Part shown: piece after piece, positions 9,249 through 16,350 of the stretch | Position numbering within the stretch: the stretch's first letter is position 1 | Layout of the letters: each line of letters starts with the position of its first letter | Assembly (NCBI GenBank): GCA_023424135.1 | Contig: JAFAEH010000335.1 | Coordinates: forward strand, 1-19,299 | Source of the DNA: Actinomycetes bacterium | GTDB lineage: Bacteria > Actinomycetota > Actinomycetes > Actinomycetales > Cellulomonadaceae | Reading direction: 5' to 3' | Length of the DNA stretch: 19,299 nucleotides | Translations under genes and position numbers: made by a program | Notes under the pieces: model-generated | The model's input: the letters and a program-made list of their open reading frames with translations, nothing else | Told to the model about the DNA's origin: nothing | The model's database searches: none

Positions 9249-10904
9249 TCAGAGGGTGTCGACGAGGGATCGGCCCGTGGTGCGGCCGGTGAAGAGGCAG
9301 CCGCCGAGGAAGGTGCCCTCGAGGGCACGGTGGCCGTGGACGCCGCCGCCACCGAAGCCGGACGCCTCGCCGACGGCCCACAGGCCGGGCAGCACGTCAC
9401 CGTCGGGCCGCAGGACCCGGCCCTCGAGGTCGGTCGCGAGGCCCCCGAGGGTCTTGCGTGTGAGGACAGACAGCCGCACCGCGTACAACGGACCGTGCGC
9501 GGGATCGAGCAGACGGTGCGGGGGTGCGACGCGGATCGTGCGGTCGACGACGTACCGGCGGGCCATCGCCGTGGCCGTGACCTGCAGGTCCTTGCCGAGA
9601 CCCGTGCCGACCTGGGCGTCGCGCAGCTCGATGGTGCGGGCGAGGGCGTCGGCGTCGATGCGGGTCGTGCCGGTGAGCGCGTTCATACCGGCGGCGAGCT
9701 CGGCGGGCGTCGACGCCGCGACGAACTCGGGCGAGCGCTCCGCGAACGCCTCGACCGGTCCGACGGCGTCGCGTCGCACGCGCTGCAGCAGCAGCCCGAC
9801 GTCGCGTCCCGTGAGGTCGGGGTTCTGCTCCGAGCCCGACAGCGCGAACTCCTTGCCGAGGATCGTGCGGTCCAGCACGAACCACGAGTGGTCGTCACCG
9901 CGCGACGTGATGTGCTGCAGCGCGCCGAGCGAGTCGAAGCCGGGGAACAGCGGCACGGGCAGGCGGTGGCCGTCGGCGTCGAGCCACAGCGAGCTCGGCC
10001 CGGGCAGGATGCGGATGCCGTGCGACGTCCACACGGGTGAGTGGTTGGTGATCCCCTCGGGGTAGTGCCACATGCGGCCCTCGTGCGCGACGTGCGCACC
10101 CGCGTCGCGGGCGGCCTCGATGCCCGACCCGTCGACGTGGTCGGGCACACCCGACAGCATCCGCTCCGGCAGGCGTCCGGCCGAGGCCGGCCACGTCGCG
10201 CGCACCAGGTCGTGGTTGGCGCCGATCCCGCCGGTCGCGACGACGACCGCGGGCGCGTCGATCTCGAACGTGCGCACGACCTCGCGCGACGACGGTGCGC
10301 CACGCTCGACGGTCGACGGTGCGAGCACGTCGCCCCGCACACCCGTCACACGCCCGTCGGTCGTCGTCAGGCCCGTCACGCGGTGCCGGAACCGGACGTC
10401 GACGCGTCTGTCGCGGTGGCCCGCGAGCAGCGAGCGGACGAACGGCTCGAGGATCGCCGGACCCGTGCCCCACGTGACGTGGAAGCGGGGCACCGAGTTG
10501 CCGTGACCGTCGGCCAGGTACCCGCCGCGCTCTGCCCACTGCACGAGCGGGAACCAGCGCACGCCCTGGCGGTGCAGCCACGGGCGCAGGTCCCCCGCCG
10601 CGAACTCGACGAAGCCCTCGGCCCACGCCCGGCCCCAGCGGTCGGACCCGTCGTCCGCGAACGCCGCCGAGCCGAGCCAGTCGGACAGCGCGAGCTCGGC
10701 GGAGTCCTGCACGCCGAGCCGCCGCTGCTCGGGCGAGTCGACGAGGAACAGCCCGCCGAACGACCACCACGCCTGCCCGCCGAGGCCCGCCGGCGGCTCC
10801 GCGTCGAGCAGGATCACGCGCCGGCCCGCGGCCAGCAGCTCGGCGGTGGTGACCAGGCCCGCGAGCCCGGCACCGACGACCACGACGTCGTGCGAGTGCG
10901 TCAT
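9249..10904 (-). CDS. FAD-binding dehydrogenase (KstD/fumarate reductase-like flavoprotein)
   Basis: This 551-residue flavoprotein belongs to the FAD_binding_2 superfamily (fumarate reductase/3-ketosteroid dehydrogenase type). The N-terminus has the Rossmann dinucleotide motif DVVVVGAGLAGL (6-17) and ends its first beta-alpha-beta unit at LLDAE. A second FAD segment, AVVVATGGIGAN, lies mid-protein. The C-terminus has the cofactor-closing region LPGLWAVGEASGFGGGG followed by HGHRALEGTFLGGCLF. It looks like the stand-alone FAD-binding dehydrogenases annotated in mycobacteria and other actinobacteria, whose substrates are mostly unknown; steroid dehydrogenation is not supported by context. There is no signal peptide or heme domain. 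The ATG start is backed by a TAGCGT -10 box 6 nt upstream. The gene lies 38 bp downstream of glgX on the same strand, so read-through is possible, but the metabolic link is unclear. Confidence 0.85.
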   Translation of the reverse strand: MTHSHDVVVVGAGLAGLVTTAELLAAGRRVILLDAEPPAGLGGQAWWSFGGLFLVDSPEQRRLGVQDSAELALSDWLGSAAFADDGSDRWGRAWAEGFVEFAAGDLRPWLHRQGVRWFPLVQWAERGGYLADGHGNSVPRFHVTWGTGPAILEPFVRSLLAGHRDRRVDVRFRHRVTGLTTTDGRVTGVRGDVLAPSTVERGAPSSREVVRTFEIDAPAVVVATGGIGANHDLVRATWPASAGRLPERMLSGVPDHVDGSGIEAARDAGAHVAHEGRMWHYPEGITNHSPVWTSHGIRILPGPSSLWLDADGHRLPVPLFPGFDSLGALQHITSRGDDHSWFVLDRTILGKEFALSGSEQNPDLTGRDVGLLLQRVRRDAVGPVEAFAERSPEFVAASTPAELAAGMNALTGTTRIDADALARTIELRDAQVGTGLGKDLQVTATAMARRYVVDRTIRVAPPHRLLDPAHGPLYAVRLSVLTRKTLGGLATDLEGRVLRPDGDVLPGLWAVGEASGFGGGGVHGHRALEGTFLGGCLFTGRTTGRSLVDTL

Positions 10905-10910
10905 GCGGGC

Positions 10911-10916
10911 ACGCTA
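10911..10916 (-). promoter_or_regulatory. Probable -10 box of the FAD dehydrogenase (leaderless)
   Basis: On the minus strand TAGCGT is followed by 6 nt and the ATG at 10904. It fits TANNNT with leaderless spacing and lies in the 38-bp gap after glgX, so the dehydrogenase may have its own transcript. No -35 or ribosome binding site is seen. Confidence 0.5.
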
Positions 10917-10942
10917 CCGCCCGTCGCCGCCCGTGCGGCACG

Positions 10943-13147
10943 TCAGGGACGCACGTACACCCGCATGCTCAGCGGCTCGAGGGTCGTCAGGGCGCCGCCC
11001 GGCTCGTGCAGCGCACCGTCGATCGCGGTGGCGGAGACCTCGGCCGGGTGCTCCCACACCGAGTCCCACACGAGCACCCACGGGCGGTCGTCGCCGTCGA
11101 CGAGCCGGACGTCGACCGCGTCGAGCGCGCCGTTGACGACGAGCAGCACCTGGTCGTCGAGCGGGGCGGGTGCGACCCGCAGCATCTGGAACGTGCGGAT
11201 GGACGCGTCGTGCCACCGGTCGTGGTCGAACGCGGCACCGTCGGCGCCGTACCAGCCCAGGTCGGGCAGCCCGCCCTCGACGCGCGGCCGGCCCGAGTAG
11301 AACGCGTCGGTGCGCAGGGCGGGGTGGTTGCGGCGCAGCGCGAGCAGGTGCCGCGCCGTCGCGAGCTGGTCGGCCCGCCACGGCGACAGGTCCCAGCGGA
11401 CCCAGGAGAGCTCGTTGTCCTGGCAGTACGCGTTGTTGTTGCCGCGCTGGGTACGCCCGATCTCGTCGCCTGCGGCGATCATCGGGGTGCCGGCCGACAG
11501 CACGAGCGTGGCGAACAGGTTGCGGATCGAGCGGCGCCGCAGCGGTGCGATGTCGACGGCCGGCGAGTCCTCCTGGACGGGGCCCTCGACACCGTGGTTC
11601 CACGAGCGGTTGTCGTCCGACCCGTCACGGTTCTGCTCGCCGTTGGCCGCGTTGTGCTTGTGGTCGTACGCGACGAGGTCGGCCATCGTGAAGCCGTCGT
11701 GCGCCGTCACGTAGTTCACCGATGCGCGCGGTCCGCGCACGAGCGGGGGTGTGCCGTGGCCGAACAGGTCGACCGACCCGGACAGGCGCGTCGCGAGGTC
11801 GCGCACCCGGTGGCCCGGCAGGCCGTGCGCGGCGCGGCCCGGGTCCGCGAGCCAGAACGAGCGCACCGCGTTGCGGAACCGGTCGTTCCACTCGGCGAAC
11901 GGGCCGGGGAACTGCCCGGTGCGCCAGCCGCCGGGCCCGACGTCCCACGGCTCGGCGACGAGCTTGAGCCCGGCGAGCGACGGGTCGCTCGCGGCGGCGA
12001 CGAGCGTCGCGTGGTCGGGTCGGAAGCCGTCCGGGCTGCGGCCCAGCGTGACGGCGAGGTCGAACCGGAACCCGTCGACCCCGACGACGTCCGCCCAGTA
12101 CCGCAACGAGTCGAGGGTCATCGCGACGACGCCCGTGCGGCGGAAGTCCAGGGAGTTGCCGGTGCCGGTGACGTCGACGAGCGTCGCGGGCACGGCGCCG
12201 TCGTGGCTGTAGTAGTACGCGTTGTCGAGCCCGCGCCACGACACGTGCTGCCCGGGCAGCCCGCCCTCGCACGTGTGGTTGTAGACCACGTCGAGCAGCA
12301 CCTCGAGACCCGCCTCGTGCAGCGTGTGCACGGTCGCGCGCAGCTCGTCGAGCACGGCCGCCGGCCCGGCCTGCCGCGCGGCGGCCGTCGCGTACGCCGC
12401 GTGCGGGGCGAAGAAGCCGAGGGTCGAGTAGCCCCAGTAGTTCGTCAGGCCCTTGGCGACCAGGTGCGGCTCGGACGTGAACGCGTGGATCGGCAGCAGC
12501 TCGAGCGCGGTGACCCCGAGCCCCAGCAGGTGGTCGATCACCGCGGGGTGCGCGAGGCCCGCGTACGTGCCGCGCAGCTCCTCGGGGACGCCGGGGTGCA
12601 GTCGCGTCAGCCCCTTGGTGTGCGCCTCGTAGACGACCGTGCGCGACCACGGGACCCACGGGCGGTTCCCCGCCGGGTCCGGCCCGGGCAGCGCCCGCGT
12701 GTCGACGACGACGCCGTGCGGCACGTGCCCGGCGGAGTCGCGCTCGTCGCGCGGACCGTACGGGTCGCCGACCAGGTCGTCGCCGACGACGTGCCCGTAC
12801 GTCGCAGGCCCGTGACGCAGGTCGCCCACCAGCCCCCGCGCGTACGGGTCGACCAGGAGCTTGTCGGGGTTGTACCGCAGGCCGTACGCCGGCTCCCACG
12901 GCCCGTGCGCACGCAGGCCGTACCGCTGGCCGGGTCGCACACCGGGCACGGACGCCGTCCACACGCCCAGGCGCGGGCCCGTCAGCGGGACCCGCCGCTC
13001 CGTGGGGGCGTCGAGCGGGCCGTCCAGCAGGCACAGGTCGACGGCGGTCGCGTGCGGCGCGACGACGGCGACGTCCACGCCGTCGTCGGTCACGTGGACG
13101 CCGAGGCGGTACGGCCGGCGCCGGGTCGTCTCGGTGATCTCGGGCAC
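10943..13147 (-). CDS. glgX: Glycogen debranching enzyme (isoamylase family)
   Basis: GlgX/TreX hydrolyses alpha-1,6 branches of glycogen, typically after phosphorylase has shortened the outer chains, so it is the natural partner of glgP upstream. The 734-residue protein has an N-terminal CBM48-like domain (about 10-130, with YGLRAHGPW and YNPDKLLVDPYA). The GH13 core follows: ELLPIHAF (216-223), LLDVVYNHT (284-292), GFRFDLAVTLGR with nucleophile Asp363, LVAEPWDVG with acid/base Glu399, and YVTAHDGFT with Asp484. The GlgX hallmark NGEQNRDGSDDNRSWNHG (502-519) is complete. The start is a GTG at 13147 beginning VPEITET; the ATG 8 nt further upstream is out of frame. A CACCAT sequence ends 6 nt before the GTG, a poor but possible -10 for a leaderless mRNA. 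It is divergent from etfB across 103 bp. Confidence 0.95.
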   Translation of the reverse strand: MPEITETTRRRPYRLGVHVTDDGVDVAVVAPHATAVDLCLLDGPLDAPTERRVPLTGPRLGVWTASVPGVRPGQRYGLRAHGPWEPAYGLRYNPDKLLVDPYARGLVGDLRHGPATYGHVVGDDLVGDPYGPRDERDSAGHVPHGVVVDTRALPGPDPAGNRPWVPWSRTVVYEAHTKGLTRLHPGVPEELRGTYAGLAHPAVIDHLLGLGVTALELLPIHAFTSEPHLVAKGLTNYWGYSTLGFFAPHAAYATAAARQAGPAAVLDELRATVHTLHEAGLEVLLDVVYNHTCEGGLPGQHVSWRGLDNAYYYSHDGAVPATLVDVTGTGNSLDFRRTGVVAMTLDSLRYWADVVGVDGFRFDLAVTLGRSPDGFRPDHATLVAAASDPSLAGLKLVAEPWDVGPGGWRTGQFPGPFAEWNDRFRNAVRSFWLADPGRAAHGLPGHRVRDLATRLSGSVDLFGHGTPPLVRGPRASVNYVTAHDGFTMADLVAYDHKHNAANGEQNRDGSDDNRSWNHGVEGPVQEDSPAVDIAPLRRRSIRNLFATLVLSAGTPMIAAGDEIGRTQRGNNNAYCQDNELSWVRWDLSPWRADQLATARHLLALRRNHPALRTDAFYSGRPRVEGGLPDLGWYGADGAAFDHDRWHDASIRTFQMLRVAPAPLDDQVLLVVNGALDAVDVRLVDGDDRPWVLVWDSVWEHPAEVSATAIDGALHEPGGALTTLEPLSMRVYVRP

Positions 13148-13206
13148 GCCCTCATGGTGCCAGGGCGGTGACCCCGCTCGTGTCCCCGGTGTTTCCATCA
13201 GGCGAA

Positions 13207-13228
13207 CACCCGGGCCCCGATCCGGGTG
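13207..13228. promoter_or_regulatory. Inverted repeat overlapping the etfB -35 region (possible operator)
   Basis: CACCCGG (13207-13213) and CCGGGTG (13222-13228) are perfect 7-bp arms with an 8-nt spacer. The repeat covers about -44 to -23 relative to the inferred etfB transcription start, in the glgX/etfB divergent region. A regulator bound here would cover the -35 element of etfBA. No named regulator is recognised. Confidence 0.3.
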
Positions 13229-13237
13229 GGCGGGCGG

Positions 13238-13243
13238 TAACGT
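13238..13243 (+). promoter_or_regulatory. Probable -10 box of etfBA (leaderless)
   Basis: TAACGT matches TANNNT and is followed by exactly 7 nt and the etfB GTG at 13251. No Shine-Dalgarno sequence is present between them. This is among the clearest of the leaderless arrangements in the window. Confidence 0.6.
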
Positions 13244-13250
13244 TCGGCGC

Positions 13251-14045
13251 GTGAGGATCGTCGTCTGCGTGAAGTTCGTCCCCGACATCCAGTCCGAGCG
13301 TCGGCTCGGCCCCGACGGGCGCGTCGTGCGCGACGGCGGTGACGGCACGCTCAACGAGCTCGACGAGAACGCCGTCGAGGCCGCGCTCACGCTCGCGGAG
13401 GAGCACGACGGTGAGGTCGTGGTGCTCACCGTCGGGCCCGACGACGCGCAGGACGCGGTGCGCAAGGGTCTGCAGATGGGCGCCGACGAGGCCGTGCACG
13501 TCCTCGACGACGACGTCGCGGGCTCCGACGCCGTCGGCACGGCGACCGTGCTCGCCGCCGCCGTACGCCACCTCGGCGCGGACGCACCCGTCGACGTCGT
13601 GCTCACGGGCATGGCGGGCCTCGACGGGCTGACGTCGCTGCTGCCCACCGCGCTCGCCGAGCTCCTCGACCTGCCGGCGCTGCCGCTCGCCTCGACGCTG
13701 ACCGTCGACCCCGCGGCGGGCACGGCGACGGTCACACGCCGCCTCGACCACGCCGAGGAGACGCTCGTCGCCGACCTGCCCGTGCTGGTCTCCGTCATGG
13801 ACGGCATCAACGAGCCGCGCTACCCCAACTTCAAGGGCATCATGGCCGCCCGCAAGAAGCCGGTGACGACCCTGACGCTGGCCGACCTGGGCGTGGACCC
13901 GGCGACGGTGGGCGCCGCGGGTGCCCGCACGCAGGTGCTCGAGGCCGCGCCGCGGCCCGCACGCGAGGACCGCGTGCTCGTGACCGACACCGGCGAGGCC
14001 GGCACGCAGCTCGCGGCGTGGCTCGTCGAGCGCACGCTCGTCTGA
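13251..14045 (+). CDS. etfB: Electron transfer flavoprotein beta subunit
   Basis: EtfB pairs with EtfA to form the soluble ETF that takes electrons from acyl-CoA and other dehydrogenases and passes them to ETF-quinone oxidoreductase. The beta subunit binds AMP. The 264-residue product matches the family length. It opens VRIVVCVKFVPDIQSERRL and continues with ELDENAVEAALTLAEE, VVVLTVGPDDAQDAVRKGLQ and MGADEAVHVLDDD. The family's C-terminal region, LPVLVSVMDGINEPRYPNFK followed by GIMAARKKPV, is intact. The GTG start is fixed by the -10 box 7 nt upstream; a longer frame from 12861 would run into glgX. The gene lies 52 bp before etfA in the same orientation. No dehydrogenase or ETF-QO gene is adjacent on this strand, so the electron donor cannot be named. 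Confidence 0.95.
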   Translation: MRIVVCVKFVPDIQSERRLGPDGRVVRDGGDGTLNELDENAVEAALTLAEEHDGEVVVLTVGPDDAQDAVRKGLQMGADEAVHVLDDDVAGSDAVGTATVLAAAVRHLGADAPVDVVLTGMAGLDGLTSLLPTALAELLDLPALPLASTLTVDPAAGTATVTRRLDHAEETLVADLPVLVSVMDGINEPRYPNFKGIMAARKKPVTTLTLADLGVDPATVGAAGARTQVLEAAPRPAREDRVLVTDTGEAGTQLAAWLVERTLV

Positions 14046-14084
14046 CCCGCGCCCGCCCGCGCCGACCCGCGACCCACCCGTACC

Positions 14085-14090
14085 GGAGGA
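14085..14090 (+). promoter_or_regulatory. Ribosome binding site of etfA
   Basis: GGAGGA lies 7 nt before the GTG at 14098. It is a strong Shine-Dalgarno sequence, in contrast to the leaderless first genes around it, as expected for the second gene of an mRNA, and it fixes the etfA start. Confidence 0.8.
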
Positions 14091-14097
14091 CCCCGAC

Positions 14098-15078
14098 GTG
14101 ACCGCCACCCCCGTGCTCGTCCTGCTCGACCACGCCCCCGACGGGACGCTGCGCCCGCCGGTGCGCGAGCTGCTCACGCTCGCGCGCGACCTCGCGGGCG
14201 ACGCGGGCGTGCACGGCGTGTGGGCCGGGGACGAGGACGTCGCGGCGGCGCTGCCCGTGCTCGGGGCGCAGGGCGTGAGCACCGTGCACCGGCTCGTCGT
14301 CGACGCCGACGTGCACCTGTCGGCCGTGCTCGCCGACGGCCTGCAGGCGGCGCTGACCGCATCGGGTGCCTCGCTGCTGCTGCTCGTGTCGTCGTTCGAG
14401 AACAAGGAGGCGGCGGCGCGGCTCGCGGTGCGCACGGGCGCCGGGGTCGTGACCGACGCCGACGGGCTGGACGTCGAGGACGGGCGGGTCGTCGCGCACA
14501 AGACGGTGCTCGCGGGCACGTGGACGACACGCTGCGCGGTGGTGGCGCCGAGCGCGGTCGTCACGGTCAAGGCCAACTCCGTGACGGCGCAGGACGCCCC
14601 CGTGCCGTCGACGCCGCAGGTCGGCGACCTGCCCGTCACGGTCGGCGCCGGGTCGACGCGCGTGCGGCTGACCGCACGCACCGAGCACGCGGCGTCCGGG
14701 CGTCCGGACCTGGGGTCGGCGCACGTCGTCGTCGTGGGCGGGCGGGGCACCGAGGGGAACTTCGCCCCGGTCGAGGAACTCGCCGACGTGCTGGGCGGTG
14801 CGGTCGGCGCGACGCGCGTCGCGACCGACGAGGGCTGGATCGGCCACGACGCGCAGATCGGCCAGACCGGTGTGACCATCTCGCCGCGGCTGTACGTCGG
14901 CGCCGGTGTCTCGGGTGCCGTGCACCACCGCGGTGGCATGCAGGCGTCCGGGACGATCGTCGCCGTGAACTCCGACCCCGATGCGCCGATCTTCGAGATC
15001 GCCGACTACGGGATCGTCGGCGACCTGTTCACGGTGCTGCCGCAGACCGCGGCGGAGCTGCGGCGGCTGCGGGGCTGA
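14098..15078 (+). CDS. etfA: Electron transfer flavoprotein alpha subunit
   Basis: EtfA carries the FAD of the ETF heterodimer. The 326-residue protein has an N-terminal Rossmann-like domain (about 1-190, including LLLLVSSFENKEAAARLAVR) and the C-terminal FAD domain with the family signature. That signature begins VVVGGRGTEGNFAPVEELA, continues GWIGHDAQIGQTGVTISPRL and YVGAGVSGAVHHRGGMQASG, and closes with TIVAVNSDPDAPIFEIADYG and IVGDLFTVLP. The GTG start has a GGAGGA ribosome binding site 7 nt upstream. It is co-transcribed with etfB. A strong hairpin follows 16 bp after the stop, ending the unit before the convergent phosphotransferase gene. Nothing unusual is visible in the sequence. Confidence 0.95.
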   Translation: MTATPVLVLLDHAPDGTLRPPVRELLTLARDLAGDAGVHGVWAGDEDVAAALPVLGAQGVSTVHRLVVDADVHLSAVLADGLQAALTASGASLLLLVSSFENKEAAARLAVRTGAGVVTDADGLDVEDGRVVAHKTVLAGTWTTRCAVVAPSAVVTVKANSVTAQDAPVPSTPQVGDLPVTVGAGSTRVRLTARTEHAASGRPDLGSAHVVVVGGRGTEGNFAPVEELADVLGGAVGATRVATDEGWIGHDAQIGQTGVTISPRLYVGAGVSGAVHHRGGMQASGTIVAVNSDPDAPIFEIADYGIVGDLFTVLPQTAAELRRLRG

Positions 15079-15094
15079 GCCCGCACCGCTCGTG

Positions 15095-15127
15095 CCGCGC
15101 GGCCCCGGGGTCCCGGGGTCCGCGCGG
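15095..15127. terminator. Hairpin between convergent etfA and the phosphotransferase gene
   Basis: CCGCGCGGCCCCGG pairs with CCGGGGTCCGCGCGG, giving about 14 bp of stem with a single bulged T at 15119 and a short GC-rich loop. It has no U-tract, but it lies between two convergent stop codons and probably terminates transcription from both sides. Confidence 0.6.
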
Positions 15128-15159
15128 ACGCAGGCACGGCGCACCCGTCCGTCAGTCCG

Positions 15160-16152
15160 TCAGGACAGGTCGCGCAGCCAGCGCAGCGTGGCACCGGCCT
15201 GCGCGGCCTGGAACGCGCGCAGGTTCGGGATGCCCGGCGGCGCGGGCTGGCCCGACGACCACGCGAAGTAGCCGGCGAGCCCGGCGAGCGCGGCACGCAG
15301 CTCGTCCGCCGACACGCCGTCGGCCACGCGGCTCTGCGAGAACAACCACCCCGGGTCGCCCGCACCACCCTGCAGCGCGACGCTCGGCAGCATGAACGCG
15401 AGGTCGAGCCACGGCGCGCCGACGCTCGCGTGCGGCCAGTCGATGAGCCACACCCGGTCGTGCGTCTCCTCGATCATCACGTTGTCGGCGCGCAGGTCGC
15501 CGTGCACGAGCGCGTCGCCCGCGCACGCGCGCAGCGCGTCCTGCTCCCAGCGCACGAGGTCCTCGAGGTGGTCGAGCGCCCACAGGCCGGGCTCGTCGAC
15601 GGCCTGCGCGACGCGTTCACGCTCGGCGGGCGACGCACGCAGCAGCGAGCGCCACCCGGTGAAGTTCTCCGCGAGCTGCACGTCGGTGCGGGGCAGGCCG
15701 TGGCCGTCGACGGGCGCGCAGTGCGACAGGTCCTCGATCGCGGCCAGCACGAGCGCGAGGTCGTCCGCACGCCACGGCAGCTCGGGGGAACGTCCGTGCA
15801 CCGCGTCGAACCCCAGCAGCACCCAGTTGCCGTCGTCGTCCCACCACCGCAGCGTCGGCGCGGGCACGCCGGGCGGGAGCGCCGCCGCGGCGCGGATCTC
15901 GGCGCGTGCGAGGTGCGGCGAGTGCGGGTTCTGCTCGGCGGAGACCGCCTTGACGAAGACCGCGCGGCCGTCGGTCAGCTCCAGCACGGCGCAGAAACCG
16001 GGGGAGAAGCCTGAGGTCGCCGACGTCTCGGCCGTGACACGGGCGCCGGCGAGAGCCTCGATACGCTCGCGCACCGCCCGTGGCAGGTCACGCCAGTCGA
16101 GCCGCTGGCCACCGAAGGCGAGCGGCAGCGCCATGACGTCGTCGGCACCCAC
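15160..16152 (-). CDS. Aminoglycoside phosphotransferase-family (APH) kinase, substrate unknown
   Basis: This is a protein-kinase-like small-molecule kinase of the APH/choline kinase superfamily. Numbered from the GTG at 16152 (330 residues), the N-lobe has RAVFVKAVS with Lys68 as the likely ATP lysine. The C-lobe has the Brenner motif LVHGDLRADN with catalytic Asp219, followed by VWLIDWPHASVGAPWLDLAF with metal-binding Asp238. Sequence alone does not reveal the substrate; most chromosomal members in actinobacteria are not resistance enzymes. An in-frame GTG two codons upstream (16158) is also possible. Start 16152 is preferred because CAGGAT lies 6 nt before it and could serve as a -10 box or, through its AGGA, as a ribosome binding site. 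The gene is convergent with etfA and divergent from iscS. Confidence 0.85.
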   Translation of the reverse strand: MGADDVMALPLAFGGQRLDWRDLPRAVRERIEALAGARVTAETSATSGFSPGFCAVLELTDGRAVFVKAVSAEQNPHSPHLARAEIRAAAALPPGVPAPTLRWWDDDGNWVLLGFDAVHGRSPELPWRADDLALVLAAIEDLSHCAPVDGHGLPRTDVQLAENFTGWRSLLRASPAERERVAQAVDEPGLWALDHLEDLVRWEQDALRACAGDALVHGDLRADNVMIEETHDRVWLIDWPHASVGAPWLDLAFMLPSVALQGGAGDPGWLFSQSRVADGVSADELRAALAGLAGYFAWSSGQPAPPGIPNLRAFQAAQAGATLRWLRDLS

Positions 16153-16336
16153 GCGCACATCCTGCCAGGAACACGGACCTGCTCACGCGCACTTTCGCCC
16201 AGGGAGGAGGGCGAAGACGTCCGGCACGTCCCGTCCACGGTCCTGACGGCGGCGTCCCGGCCCGTGCGCACGGCCCGCGTGGGCGGGCGCGCAAGGGGCG
16301 AGCGTGGACGTCGGACGCGCCGGCGCCGGGCGTTCG

Positions 16337-16342
16337 TAGACT
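16337..16342 (+). promoter_or_regulatory. Probable -10 box of iscS-mnmA (leaderless)
   Basis: TAGACT matches TANNNT and is followed by 8 nt and the GTG at 16351. The 192-bp region to the divergent phosphotransferase gene otherwise shows only a small inverted repeat (TTCGCCC at 16194-16200 with GGGCGAA at 16209-16215). I see no recognisable iron-sulfur regulator site. Confidence 0.5.
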
Positions 16343-16350
16343 GGTCCACC

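Noticed and set aside
8488..10065. Plus-strand open frame that reads through palindrome copy 2
   Set aside because: It overlaps the endonuclease-like gene in another frame and the flavoprotein on the other strand; the palindrome happens to lack stops in this frame. No domain is recognisable.
12861..13250. Upstream in-frame extension of etfB
   Set aside because: It would run through the etfB promoter and into glgX; EtfB length and the leaderless -10 box both place the start at 13251.
13152..14939. Minus-strand open frame of 595 codons across etfB and etfA
   Set aside because: Antisense to two intact, well conserved genes and compositionally biased (Ser/Thr/Arg); a GC shadow.
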